Shown: piece by piece, positions 41,230 through 49,728 of the stretch
Position numbering within the stretch: the first letter of the stretch is position 1
Layout of the letters: each line of letters begins with the position of its first letter
From: Conexibacter sp. CPCC 206217
GTDB taxonomy: Bacteria > Actinomycetota > Thermoleophilia > Solirubrobacterales > Solirubrobacteraceae
Direction of reading: 5' to 3'
Assembly (NCBI RefSeq): GCF_030646165.1
Contig: NZ_JAUTDO010000004.1
Span: 186,001-250,000 of the forward strand
Length of the DNA stretch: 64,000 nucleotides
Made by a program: the position numbers and the translations under genes
The notes under the pieces: generated by a model
What the model saw: only the letters and a program-made list of their open reading frames with translations
Told to the model about the DNA's origin: nothing
Database searches by the model: none

Positions 41230-41231
41230 GG

Positions 41232-41687
41232 CTATTGCGGGACGCGCGGGCTGACGCGGAAGCGCACCGTCGCGGCCGGCTCCGGATCGAGCACGACGAA
41301 GTGCGTGTGCAGGTGCGCGACGCTGCCGCCGTTGAGGCGCATGTCGCCGCTGCGCTCGACCGTCGCGGTCGCCAGCGGGGCGAGTCTCGCCTTCAGCATC
41401 CGCTTCAGCGCCCACAGCTCCGCGCCCGCCGCGTCCGGCAGCTCGTCGAACGACGCGACGTGCGGGACCGCGACGATCAGGTAGTGCGCGAGCGTGCCGG
41501 CGTACGGGAACGCGTTCTGCGTCACCCACCAGTGCTCGCCGACGTGCTCGACCGGCTGCGGATGCTCGTGGCGGTGCTCGGCGCAGAAGATGCAGATGCC
41601 GGCCGCTTCGAGCTGCGCCATCCGCTCCCGCTGCGCGCCGCCGCGTGCAGCGGGCAGATGGTAGAGCGGGTCAGGTCGAACGCTCAT
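41232..41687 (-). CDS. HIT-family nucleotide hydrolase/transferase
   Basis: A 151-residue HIT protein. The histidine triad is HLHTHFVV, with the His nucleophile in the middle. An N-terminal ICIFCAEHRHEH carries Cys-x-x-Cys and His residues that could bind zinc. HIT enzymes cleave nucleotide phosphoramidates or dinucleoside polyphosphates. It is third in the thyA-folA-HIT operon and overlaps the folA end by 17 bases. It converges with the ParB-like gene. Confidence 0.9.
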   Translation of the reverse strand: MSVRPDPLYHLPAARGGAQRERMAQLEAAGICIFCAEHRHEHPQPVEHVGEHWWVTQNAFPYAGTLAHYLIVAVPHVASFDELPDAAGAELWALKRMLKARLAPLATATVERSGDMRLNGGSVAHLHTHFVVLDPEPAATVRFRVSPRVPQ

Positions 41688-42156
41688 ACGTGCGGAACGT
41701 GAAGACGTGGCCGTTCTCGTCCTGCGGCGCGCTGCGCTCGACGCATTCCCACGCGCCGTCGTCCTCCAGCGGCGCGAAGAAGGCGTCGCCGCGCGGGGCG
41801 GCGTCGACGCAGGTCGCGAGCACGCGCTCGGCCAGCGGCAGCGCCTGCGCGTAGATCTCCGCCCCGCCGATCACGAAGCAGTCGCGCTCGCACGCTGCGA
41901 GCGCCTCGTCGAGCGAGGCGAACACCTCGGCGCCCTCCGGCGCATACGCCGCAGCGCGGCTCAGCACGATGTTGCGCCGCCCCGGCAGCGGGCGGAATCG
42001 CGGTGGCAGCGACTCCCACGTCTTGCGTCCCATCACGACCGTGCCGCCGTGCGTCAGCGCTCTGAAGCGCGCGAGGTCGCTCGGCAGCCGCCACGGCAGC
42101 TCGCCGTCGCGGCCGATCACGCCGTTCTCGCCGTACGCGACGACGAGCGCGATCAC
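41671..42156 (-). CDS. folA: Dihydrofolate reductase
   Basis: A 161-residue DHFR. MIALVVAYGENGVIGRDGEL followed by PWRLPSDLARFRALT is the folate site with the Asp near position 26. VVMGRKTWESLP and RRNIVLSR contact NADPH, and CFVIGGAEIYAQALP is the GGxxIY motif. The start is GTG at 42156, which overlaps the thyA stop (GTGA). It regenerates tetrahydrofolate from the dihydrofolate made by ThyA next door. Confidence 0.96.
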   Translation of the reverse strand: MIALVVAYGENGVIGRDGELPWRLPSDLARFRALTHGGTVVMGRKTWESLPPRFRPLPGRRNIVLSRAAAYAPEGAEVFASLDEALAACERDCFVIGGAEIYAQALPLAERVLATCVDAAPRGDAFFAPLEDDGAWECVERSAPQDENGHVFTFRTYERST

Positions 42157-43061
42157 GTCAGCACCGGGATCCCGGCGATCGCGGGGTGCGGGTCGTAGTC
42201 GCTCAGCTCGAAGTGCTCGGCGCGGAAGTCGTGGATGTCGTCGATCCGTCTGCCGGCCGCGGTCAGCTGCAGCGTCGGCAGCGGGCGCGGGGCGCGCGCG
42301 ATCATCTCGTCGACCGCGTCGAGCTGGTTGGCGTAGATGTGCGCGTACTGGATCCAGTGCACGTACTCGACCAGCTCGTAGCCGGTCAGCTGCTCGATCA
42401 TCAGCCCGAGCGCGTTGTACTGCGCGAGGTTCGACGGCACCCCGATCGGCGTGTCGCCGGAGCGCTGGTTGTGGATCAGGTGCAGCTTGTCGCCGAACAC
42501 GAGCGCGTGGATCCAGCCGTGGCACGGCGCGATCGTGTTGCGCGACTTGACGCCCGCCTCGCGGTGGTTGGCCTGCGGGATCCACGGGCTCATCAGTGCG
42601 GTGCGGTCGTTCGGCAGGTCCCTCAGCTTCTGGATCAGGTGCGGCAGCTGGTCGAAGCCGGGGTCGTCGCCGTCGAGGTCGGTCGTGAAGTTGCGGAAGG
42701 CGTGGCCGTAGGAGCCGGGGCCGAGGTCGCCGGCTTCGAGACCGCGCGAGCCGGACTTCTCCGGCGTCGCCCACGCGTCCCACCAGTCGCAGCCGAACTC
42801 CGCCAGCTGCTCCAGCGTGCGGGCACCGTTGATGAACGCGCACAGCTCGCCGATCGCCTTGTTGACGAACCCTCCGATCGAGCGCTCGGTGATCACCGCC
42901 GCGCCGTGCGCCATCGGAAAGCGCAGCGCGTAGCCGGCGACCGCGTAGGCGTCCTCGCCCTGCTTCGTCTCGACACGCACGCCCGTCTCGCGGATCGTGC
43001 GCAGCATGTCCTGGTACTGCGTGCCGGGGCGGCGCTCGGCGAAGGGAAGGTAGTTCGGCAT
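42153..43061 (-). CDS. thyA: Thymidylate synthase (ThyA)
   Basis: A 302-residue folate-dependent thymidylate synthase. Nucleophile Cys180 is in IAPCHGW, the phosphate-binding loop is QRSGDTPIGVPSN (199-211) with the Asn that selects dUMP, and GELCAFINGARTLEQL followed by WWDAWA is the conserved Glu/Trp region. Within the cofactor-site region GPGSYGHAFR replaces the usual GxVYGxQWR, so the protein is divergent but complete. First gene of the operon; 99 bases separate it from the divergent nucleotidyltransferase. Confidence 0.95.
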   Translation of the reverse strand: MPNYLPFAERRPGTQYQDMLRTIRETGVRVETKQGEDAYAVAGYALRFPMAHGAAVITERSIGGFVNKAIGELCAFINGARTLEQLAEFGCDWWDAWATPEKSGSRGLEAGDLGPGSYGHAFRNFTTDLDGDDPGFDQLPHLIQKLRDLPNDRTALMSPWIPQANHREAGVKSRNTIAPCHGWIHALVFGDKLHLIHNQRSGDTPIGVPSNLAQYNALGLMIEQLTGYELVEYVHWIQYAHIYANQLDAVDEMIARAPRPLPTLQLTAAGRRIDDIHDFRAEHFELSDYDPHPAIAGIPVLT

Positions 43062-43160
43062 TCCTGGCGTGGATCGGGTGGGGCCGGGGAGTCTGGCAAC
43101 GGCGGCGGATGCCGCGGCAGCCGCTATCTTCCTTGCTCGCCCGCCCGGAGATTGCGCTCG

Positions 43161-43751
43161 ATGGTATCCAGCAGCAACGGCATCCTCAGTCCAAACGTCA
43201 ACTACGAACAGCGGCTGATCGGCTCGCTGGCGGAGATGACGCGCACCGTCGAGCACCTCAAGGGGCTCGGCTTCAGAATCGTGCTGACGTCCGGCTCGTT
43301 CGACCTGATCCACCTCGGCCACGTGAAGTACCTGGCGAAGGCGAAGGAGCAGGGCGACGTGCTCGCGGTCGGCGTCGACAGCGACGCGAAGATCCGCCGC
43401 CGCAAGGGCGAGGACCGGCCGATGGTGCCGCAGGACGAGCGGTTGGAGATGCTCGCCCACCAGCGCCCGGTCGACCTGATCTACCTGAAGGACGACGACG
43501 AGGCGCGCTGGGCGCTGATCAAGGCGGTCGAGCCGGACGTGCTGGTGCTGACCGCGGACCACTCCTACAGCCCCGAGGAGCAGAGAGGGCTGCTGGAGTT
43601 CTGCGGTCGCGTCGAGGTGCTGGAGCGCCAGTCGTCGGTCACGACCTCTGAGCGGATCCGGCAGATGTACATGCACCTGGGGGAGCGGCTCGGGCCGAAG
43701 CTCGCCGAGGTCCTGCCGGGCTTGATCGACAGCATCCTGCGCCGGGCATGA
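43161..43751 (+). CDS. RfaE/TagD-type nucleotidyltransferase
   Basis: A 196-residue cytidylyltransferase-fold enzyme. The signature is LTSGSFDLIHLGHVKYLAKA, with the HxGH catalytic motif. SVTTSERIRQMY is the family's Ser-Thr-Ser/Thr-x-x-Ile motif. It would couple a phosphorylated small molecule to CMP or AMP. The ATG at 43161 has CGGAG eleven bases upstream. It overlaps the deaminase gene by ATGA and diverges from thyA. An N-terminal kinase domain as in bifunctional HldE is missing. Confidence 0.9.
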   Translation: MVSSSNGILSPNVNYEQRLIGSLAEMTRTVEHLKGLGFRIVLTSGSFDLIHLGHVKYLAKAKEQGDVLAVGVDSDAKIRRRKGEDRPMVPQDERLEMLAHQRPVDLIYLKDDDEARWALIKAVEPDVLVLTADHSYSPEEQRGLLEFCGRVEVLERQSSVTTSERIRQMYMHLGERLGPKLAEVLPGLIDSILRRA

Positions 43752-44686
43752 GCGGCGGCGACGCGGTCGTCGTCGCGTACGTCCCGGTCCTGCACGACGG
43801 CTACCGACGCTTCTTCGAGGCGCACGCGCGCGGCCACCGGCTGCTGCTGATCGGGCCGGAGCTGCACCGCGACCAGCGACCGCTGGCGAAGGACGTGCGC
43901 GCGCTCGACGCCGAGCACGCGCGCGATGCGATCGCCGCGTGGGGGATCTGCGCTGCGGTCGACGTGCTCGACGAGGCGGGCGCCCGCGCGCTGGCCGCGC
44001 AGACGCCCGCGCCGTCGCTGGTGCTGCCGGACGAGGACGTCAGCCACCGGCTCGTCGAGCGCTTCTTCGAGCGCCTGCCGGTGCGCTACGACACGGTCTT
44101 CCTGCGCTGGGACAAGACGAAGACGGTGCAGCTGCTGCGGCCGCGGCCGGCGCGCGTCGTGGACGAGCGGGAGGCCGCGACGGACCTGGTCGGCGCGAGC
44201 GCGAGCGGCGCGAGCACGAGCGCAGGCGGCGCAGAGGCCCGCGCGCTGGCCGCGGCCGCCACGCAGGCCGCCGCGCACAGCGTCGACTGGTGGCGCCAGG
44301 TCGGCGCCGCGATCCGCTTCGCCGGCGGCGAGCTGGTCGCCACGCACAACGAGCACCACCCGCACCCGCTCAGCCCCTACGCCGTCGGCGACCCGCGCAG
44401 CAACTTCTACAAGGGCGTCCACCTCGAGCTGTCGACCGCCGAGCACGCCGAGGCGCGCCTGATCGCCGACGCCGCACGGCGCGGGATCGCGACGGACGGC
44501 GCGGTCATGTACGTGACCGACTTCCCCTGCCCGCCGTGCGCGAAGCTGATCGCCGGCGCGGGCGTCGCGCGGCTCTACTACCGCGACGGCTACGCCGTGC
44601 TCGACGGCGAGCACGTGCTGGCGCGAGCGGGCGTCGAAGTCGTGCGGGTCGCCGAAGCGATGCCGGCCGACACGCCGCGAAGCTGA
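43748..44686 (+). CDS. Cytidine/dCMP deaminase-family protein with N-terminal domain
   Basis: A 312-residue protein. The C-terminal part (about 195-300) is a zinc deaminase: His233 and Glu235 in EHAEARLI, Cys261 and Cys264 in PCPPCAKLI. Asn residues in ATHNEHHPH and RSNFYKG resemble dCMP-deaminase substrate contacts. The first about 150 residues (AYVPVLHDGYRRFFEAHARG) have a Rossmann-like pattern, perhaps a degenerate nucleotidyltransferase; an Ala/Ser-rich linker separates the two. Coupled to the RfaE-type gene. dCMP to dUMP conversion to feed ThyA is the simplest role. Confidence 0.8.
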   Translation: MSGGDAVVVAYVPVLHDGYRRFFEAHARGHRLLLIGPELHRDQRPLAKDVRALDAEHARDAIAAWGICAAVDVLDEAGARALAAQTPAPSLVLPDEDVSHRLVERFFERLPVRYDTVFLRWDKTKTVQLLRPRPARVVDEREAATDLVGASASGASTSAGGAEARALAAAATQAAAHSVDWWRQVGAAIRFAGGELVATHNEHHPHPLSPYAVGDPRSNFYKGVHLELSTAEHAEARLIADAARRGIATDGAVMYVTDFPCPPCAKLIAGAGVARLYYRDGYAVLDGEHVLARAGVEVVRVAEAMPADTPRS

Positions 44687-44866
44687 GCATCGCCGGCATC
44701 GGCACGGCTGTCCGCGCGGTGACGGGCGGACGCGGGCAGCTGCGCTGAGACTGGCGCGCCTCCGCTCAAGTCCCGTGCAGATCCGGCCGATGTGACCGAA
44801 TGCCCGCGCGCCACGCGCGCGCGAGCCCGTGCCCGCGTCCGTCCACCTGCACCGAAGGATCCGCCG

Positions 44867-46984
44867 ATGCCAGCGAGCCGCACCCGTCCGTACCGAACCC
44901 GTAGGCGCGTCGCCGCCGCGCTCGCCAGCGCGGCCGCAGCCGTGCTGCTGGCCGCGCCAGCCGGAGCGCAGGCAGAGAGCTGGATCGACGGTCCGTCGTT
45001 CGCGACGAGCCCCTTGACGGCGGGGGGCACCCTCGCGCAGGCGCCCGACGGCTCCTCGACCGCCGCATGGGTGGGGCTCGACATCACCGGTCCCGGAGGG
45101 GCGCAGCTGAGCGTCCAGCACGCGTCGCCGAGCGGCGACACCGGTCCGGTCCAGGCATTCGGCGCTGCCAGCGAAGCGATCCCGCCCGCGGTCGCCACCG
45201 GCCCCTCCGGGGCGACAGCGGTGGCGTGGGTCGGGGAGACGGAGTCGGGTGACCGCAACGAGCTGAAGGTCGCCCTCTTCGCGCCCGACGGCACGACGAC
45301 CGCGAGCGCGACCGTCGCTTCCGTCGACAGCAGACAGACCTTCGACCCGACGGTCGGGCTCGACGTCGACGCCGACGGCGACGCGACCGTCGCCTGGCAC
45401 GCGTACAACGCCGCCAGAGGCGATGCCGTCCAGGCCGCCCGCGTCAGCGCGACCGGCTCCGTCGGCACGACGCAGGTGCTCTCAGCGACCGCATCCAGCA
45501 TCGTGCCGAGAGTGGCGGTCGCGCCCTCCGGCGTCGCATGGGTCGGATGGGCGGACGCGAACACGGCGTGGGCCGCGCGCCTCGGCGCCGACGGCCAGGT
45601 CGACGCCGGAGCCGTTGCGCAACCGGTCTCGGACGCGGGCGCCATCCCGTTGTTCAGCTCCGCGCCCACCGTCGGGCTCGCCGCAAGCGCCGCCGGGGGC
45701 GTGCTCGAATGGACGTCGGGAAGCGATCCGAGCGCGGTGACGACGGAGGCCGTGCGCCTGCCGCTGTCCGGCGACCTCGTCGGGCAGGCGCTCGACCCGC
45801 TGCCGCAGCCCGTGCCGTTCGACACCGCGGCGGCGCTCGCGATCGGGCCCGATGGGACGATCACGCTCGCCCGCTCGCTCGGCGACATCGGCGACCTCAG
45901 CGGACCGACGCCCGATCCGGCCGACCTGCAGTTGGAGATCTCGCTGACGCGCATCGCCCCAGGCGCCGCCTCCGGCTCGTCGCAGACGATCTCGGCGCCG
46001 CCCGCCGGGGTCCTGCCGCTGTTCCCGAGCATCGCGTCCACGGCTGACGGCACCCTGCTGGTGAGCTGGCTGGAGTCGAGAGGGCTGGCGCCGTTGGGCG
46101 CGATCGTCGCGCGTCGCATCACGCCCGACGGCACCCTGGGACCGCTCACGACGGCGGTCCGCTCTGCGCTGCTCGCGTTGTCCGGCGGCCCGGGCGCTAC
46201 GTCGCTGTACGCGTCGACCGTCGACAGCAGCGGCGGCGCGCTCATCGGTACGTTCGGCCTGGGCCTGCTCGGTGGCCAGACGTCGGTCGTCGCGCTCGAC
46301 GCCGCGGCACCGGTCGTCAACGCCACGATCCCGGCCTCCGGAGTCGTCGACGCCCCGCTCGCGTTCAGCGCGAGCGCGACCGACCGCACCGGCGTCAGCC
46401 TCTGGTGGGAGTTCGGTGACGACAGCGACGCCGGCTCGTCGAGAGCGGCGCCCCGCCACACGTACCACGCCCCCGGGACCTACACCGTCAGGCTGACGGC
46501 GACCGACCGCGCCGGCAACGAGACGGTCGTCACGCGGCAGGTGCAGATCGCGACGCCGGCCGGGCCGCCCAACCCGCTGCCGCCGGTGCCGGCGCCCAAC
46601 AGACCCGCGTCCGCCGACCTGAAGATCTCGCAGGCGAGCCGCAACGGCGCCCGCGTGACGGTCAGCGGAACGATCTCCAACCGCGCGAGCGGCAAGGTCA
46701 CGATCGCCTACGCGCAGAGAATCGGTCGCAGAACGGTCACGACCAAGACGACCGCGAGAATCGCCAGAGGCCGCTGGAGCGCGACGCTGCGACTGAGCGG
46801 CTCGCTGGCGAGAGCGCGCGGCGGCAGAGCGACCGTGACGGTCTCCTACGCCGGCGACGCGGGGGCGCAGAAGGCGAGCGCGAAGCGCGCCGTCACCAGA
46901 GCGAGAACCGGAAGCAGAGCGGGCGGCAGAGGCAGAGGCAGAAGCAGAAGAGCCGCGCCGCACAAGGACAAGCGGCACGGCTGA
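44867..46984 (+). CDS. Secreted PKD-domain protein with Arg-rich tail
   Basis: A 705-residue exported protein. An Arg-rich n-region and signal peptide end near APAGAQA-E. Residues about 40-450 are repeated beta-propeller-like segments (DGSSTAAWVG, ATAVAWVGE, DATVAWHAY). About 465-560 is a PKD domain (WWEFGDDSDAGSS, then HTYHAPGTYTVRLTATDRAGN). About 580-680 is a beta-sandwich (ITVSGTISNRASGKVTIAY-like). The last 28 codons hold nine Arg, eight of them AGA. AAGGA lies ten bases before the ATG at 44867. Likely surface-associated; function unknown. Confidence 0.82.
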   Translation: MPASRTRPYRTRRRVAAALASAAAAVLLAAPAGAQAESWIDGPSFATSPLTAGGTLAQAPDGSSTAAWVGLDITGPGGAQLSVQHASPSGDTGPVQAFGAASEAIPPAVATGPSGATAVAWVGETESGDRNELKVALFAPDGTTTASATVASVDSRQTFDPTVGLDVDADGDATVAWHAYNAARGDAVQAARVSATGSVGTTQVLSATASSIVPRVAVAPSGVAWVGWADANTAWAARLGADGQVDAGAVAQPVSDAGAIPLFSSAPTVGLAASAAGGVLEWTSGSDPSAVTTEAVRLPLSGDLVGQALDPLPQPVPFDTAAALAIGPDGTITLARSLGDIGDLSGPTPDPADLQLEISLTRIAPGAASGSSQTISAPPAGVLPLFPSIASTADGTLLVSWLESRGLAPLGAIVARRITPDGTLGPLTTAVRSALLALSGGPGATSLYASTVDSSGGALIGTFGLGLLGGQTSVVALDAAAPVVNATIPASGVVDAPLAFSASATDRTGVSLWWEFGDDSDAGSSRAAPRHTYHAPGTYTVRLTATDRAGNETVVTRQVQIATPAGPPNPLPPVPAPNRPASADLKISQASRNGARVTVSGTISNRASGKVTIAYAQRIGRRTVTTKTTARIARGRWSATLRLSGSLARARGGRATVTVSYAGDAGAQKASAKRAVTRARTGSRAGGRGRGRSRRAAPHKDKRHG

Positions 46985-47015
46985 GCCGACGCCTCGCGGA
47001 CGCCGACGCTCGCGC

Positions 47016-47039
47016 GGGCTGCGGCCACGGCCGCAGCCC
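47016..47039. terminator. Bidirectional hairpin between convergent genes
   Basis: GGGCTGCGGC / GCCGCAGCCC, ten base pairs with a CACG loop, 31 bases after the PKD-protein stop and five bases before the convergent stop at 47044. Confidence 0.65.
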
Positions 47040-47043
47040 CGCG

Positions 47044-47385
47044 TCAGTGCTCGTGGTCGTGCGCGTCGCGCTCGTGCGCGGCCAGATGCGCGAGGCGAGC
47101 GCGCTCGGCGGCCAGCTCCTGCGGCGTCACCAGCCGCTGCTCCAGCAGCAGCTGCTCAAGCGCGGCGAGCCAGCGAGCGTAGGAGTCCCACTCGTCGCGC
47201 TCGCCGTCCCACGCGCCGATCTGCGCGACGAGGCGGTCGCGGAACTCGTTCCAGTCGCAGACGCCCGTCTCCGTCAGCGCGACCGCGACGCTGAACGCGC
47301 GCGACTCCCACGGCGCGTCGAAGACCAGCTCGCCGTTGCGCCGCGGCAGCGACGGCTCGTCGCGGATCGCGCTGGAGACGCTCAT
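47044..47385 (-). CDS. Nitrile hydratase accessory protein homologue (orphan)
   Basis: A 113-residue protein. LPRRNGELVFDAPWESRAFS and VAVALTETGVCDWNEFRDRL are the conserved core shared by nitrile hydratase activators and the N-terminal part of the beta subunit. The C-terminus is His-rich (AHERDAHDHEH), plausible for metal handling. Start is ATG 47385. No nitrile hydratase alpha or beta gene is in the window. It has its own inverted-repeat control region upstream. It may serve a hydratase encoded elsewhere. Confidence 0.82.
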   Translation of the reverse strand: MSVSSAIRDEPSLPRRNGELVFDAPWESRAFSVAVALTETGVCDWNEFRDRLVAQIGAWDGERDEWDSYARWLAALEQLLLEQRLVTPQELAAERARLAHLAAHERDAHDHEH

Positions 47386-47413
47386 GCCGCGGACACGGCC
47401 CCGCGGCAACGAT

Positions 47414-47446
47414 GCCGTCGATTTGATCAGAAGTCAAATCGACGGC
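47414..47446 (-). promoter_or_regulatory. 13-bp inverted repeat upstream of the nitrile-hydratase accessory gene
   Basis: Arms GCCGTCGATTTGA (47414-47426) and its exact complement (47434-47446) flank a seven-base spacer. On the gene strand it contains TTTGACTT and TGATCAAAT. It starts 29 bases before the ATG. Without a T-tract it looks like an operator overlapping a promoter. The remaining gap to 47585 shows nothing further. Confidence 0.6.
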
Positions 47447-47585
47447 GGGCCGTCTACTCCGCGAACACCGGCGGCACCGGATCGGGGACGTCGACCCGCT
47501 CCCCGCCGAGCCGACCGCTGATCCGCCTCAGGTCGATCTGAACCAGCGCCGACGCGCCCACAAGGCCGCGGCCGAATCGCAGCGG

Positions 47586-49634
47586 CTACCGCGTCCGCAG
47601 CCCCCAGCCGAACGGGTACAGCGGGTCGTAGTCCGCATCGCCGACGTTGATCGGCTCCTGGTCGAGCGTCTTGGGCCACGTCATCGGCAGACGGCCGCTG
47701 AACGGCCGGCGCCCGAACAGCGTGTCGGCGACGCCCGCGCCCTCGCTGCCGGGCAGCCAGGCGGCGACGAGGCCGTCGATCTCGTCCAGCTGCGCGGGGT
47801 CGAGGATCAGCGGGCGACCGGAGACGACGACCACGACGCAGCGCTTCGCTGCGGCGCAGACGCGGTCGACGGCGGTTCTGTCCGCGGCCGACAGCTGCAT
47901 GTCCTTGACGGGCCGCGGCACGCCTCTGTCGCCGGGGTCGAAGGCCCACTGCGGGCCGCCGACGTCGCCGAAGCCCTCCGCGTACGGCGTCTCGCCGACG
48001 ACGACCACGCCGGTCGCGTCCGACGGGACCGGCGTTGAGGCATCCTCGCTGAACGTCACGTCAGCGCCGTGGACGGCCTCTCTGATCCCGCCGAGGATCG
48101 TCGTGCCGGGGATCACGTTCGTCGAGCCGCCCTGCCACGTCAGCGTCCAGCCGCCGGCCTGGTTGCCGATGTTGTCGGCGTTGGAGCCGGCGACGTAGAC
48201 GTCGCGGCGGGCGCTCAGCGGCAGCGTGCCGCGGCGGTTCTTCAACAGCACCTGCGACTCCGCGACCGCGCGGCGGGCGAGCGCGCGGTGCGCCGGCGAG
48301 CCGATCTCGTCGATCTGGGTGCGGTCGACGAACGGGTGCTCGAACAGGCCGAGCTCGAACTTCTTCGTCAGGATCCGGCGGACCGCGTCGTCGATCCGGT
48401 CGGTCGAGACGTTCCCGGCGTCGACCTCGTCGATCAGCGTCGTGACGAAGCTCTGGTAGGCGTTCGGCTCCATGAACATGTCGATGCCGGCGTTGACGCC
48501 GGTGCGGACCTGCTCGGGCCACTCGCCGGGCAGCTGATGGATCCCCTCCCAGTCGCTGACGACGAAGCCGTCGAAGCCGAGCCGCTGCTTCAGCAGGCCG
48601 TCGATCAGCTCCTGGTTGCCGTGCATCTTGATCGGGTTGCCGACGCCGTCCTCGGTCCAGTCGACGCTCGAGAACGACGGCATCACGCTGCCGACGTCGT
48701 GCCGCTTGACGGCCGGCACGTACTGGCGCAGCGAGGTGTTCCAGAAGTCCTGCCGGTTCGTGATCGAGATGCCCTGGTCGATTCTGTAGTCGCCGCTCGC
48801 GCTGCCGTAGACGGTGTCGCCGTCGCCGGCGTAGTGCTTCGCGGTCGCCAGCACCCGGTCGCGATCGGCGAGCTGGCCGCGGCGGCCCTGGTAGCCGTCG
48901 ATCGCGGTCTCGTACTGCTCGACCAGCCGCGGATCCTCGCTGAAGCTCTCGTAGGTGCGACCCCAGCGGTCGTCGCGCGCGGCGCAGATGCACGGCGAGA
49001 AGGTCCACTGCGGCCCGCTCGCGCGCGTCTCCTCGGCCGTCACGTGCGCGATCTCCTGCACGAGGCCGGGGTCGCGCGTGGCGCCGAGCCCGATGTTGTG
49101 CGGGAAGACCGTCGCGCCGAGCATGTTCGCGTCGCCGTGGACCGCGTCGATCCCGTAGATCAGCGGGATTCTCAAGCGCGTCGCGAGCGCGGCGCGCTGG
49201 AACCTGTCGACCATGTCGGCCCATGCCTGCGGCGTGTTCGGCTCCGGCACGGACCCGCCGCCGGAGAGGATGCTGCCGAGGTACCAGGTGGTGATCGGCG
49301 TCGCGTCGGGATCGACCTGCAGCCGCTCGGTCTGCGTCATCTGACCGACCTTCTCCGGCAGCGTCATGCGCGACAGCAGATCCTCGACGCGCACGCGCAC
49401 CGGCAGCCGCGCGTTCTCGTACGGGAGCCCGGCGGACGGGCCGCCGCCCGGCGGTTTGGGGTGGTGGCGGGGTGCGTGTTGGCGGCCGGGGCCGTCGTGG
49501 CGATCGGGCGCGTCGCGGTGGCCCGCGGGCGCACCTCCGGCGCCTGTGGCGAATGCGGTCGCGACGAGGCCGGTGGCGAGCGTGGCTGCGGCGGCTGTCG
49601 CGAGCCGCCGCCGGCTCGTTCCGTTGACGGACAT
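47586..49634 (-). CDS. Secreted glycoside hydrolase family 3 beta-glucosidase
   Basis: A 682-residue exported enzyme. The Tat-like signal is TSRRRLATAAAATLATG, then a His/Pro/Gly-rich linker to about residue 70. The GH3 barrel follows: MTLPEKVGQMTQTER, IPLIYGIDAVHGDANMLGAT, KHYAGDGDTVYG and the nucleophile Asp in GFVVSDWEGIH. The second GH3 domain runs to PLYPFGWGLR. It would release glucose from beta-glucans or glucosides outside the cell. A typical GH3 acid/base region is harder to place. Confidence 0.94.
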   Translation of the reverse strand: MSVNGTSRRRLATAAAATLATGLVATAFATGAGGAPAGHRDAPDRHDGPGRQHAPRHHPKPPGGGPSAGLPYENARLPVRVRVEDLLSRMTLPEKVGQMTQTERLQVDPDATPITTWYLGSILSGGGSVPEPNTPQAWADMVDRFQRAALATRLRIPLIYGIDAVHGDANMLGATVFPHNIGLGATRDPGLVQEIAHVTAEETRASGPQWTFSPCICAARDDRWGRTYESFSEDPRLVEQYETAIDGYQGRRGQLADRDRVLATAKHYAGDGDTVYGSASGDYRIDQGISITNRQDFWNTSLRQYVPAVKRHDVGSVMPSFSSVDWTEDGVGNPIKMHGNQELIDGLLKQRLGFDGFVVSDWEGIHQLPGEWPEQVRTGVNAGIDMFMEPNAYQSFVTTLIDEVDAGNVSTDRIDDAVRRILTKKFELGLFEHPFVDRTQIDEIGSPAHRALARRAVAESQVLLKNRRGTLPLSARRDVYVAGSNADNIGNQAGGWTLTWQGGSTNVIPGTTILGGIREAVHGADVTFSEDASTPVPSDATGVVVVGETPYAEGFGDVGGPQWAFDPGDRGVPRPVKDMQLSAADRTAVDRVCAAAKRCVVVVVSGRPLILDPAQLDEIDGLVAAWLPGSEGAGVADTLFGRRPFSGRLPMTWPKTLDQEPINVGDADYDPLYPFGWGLRTR

Positions 49635-49728
49635 GCTCTGCTCCCCTCAAGACGGTTGACCCTTGATCGGGGCCCGGGCGCCCGCTACCCGCCGCCCGCG
49701 ACGCGCTAACCGGTCGTTGCGCCGGATG

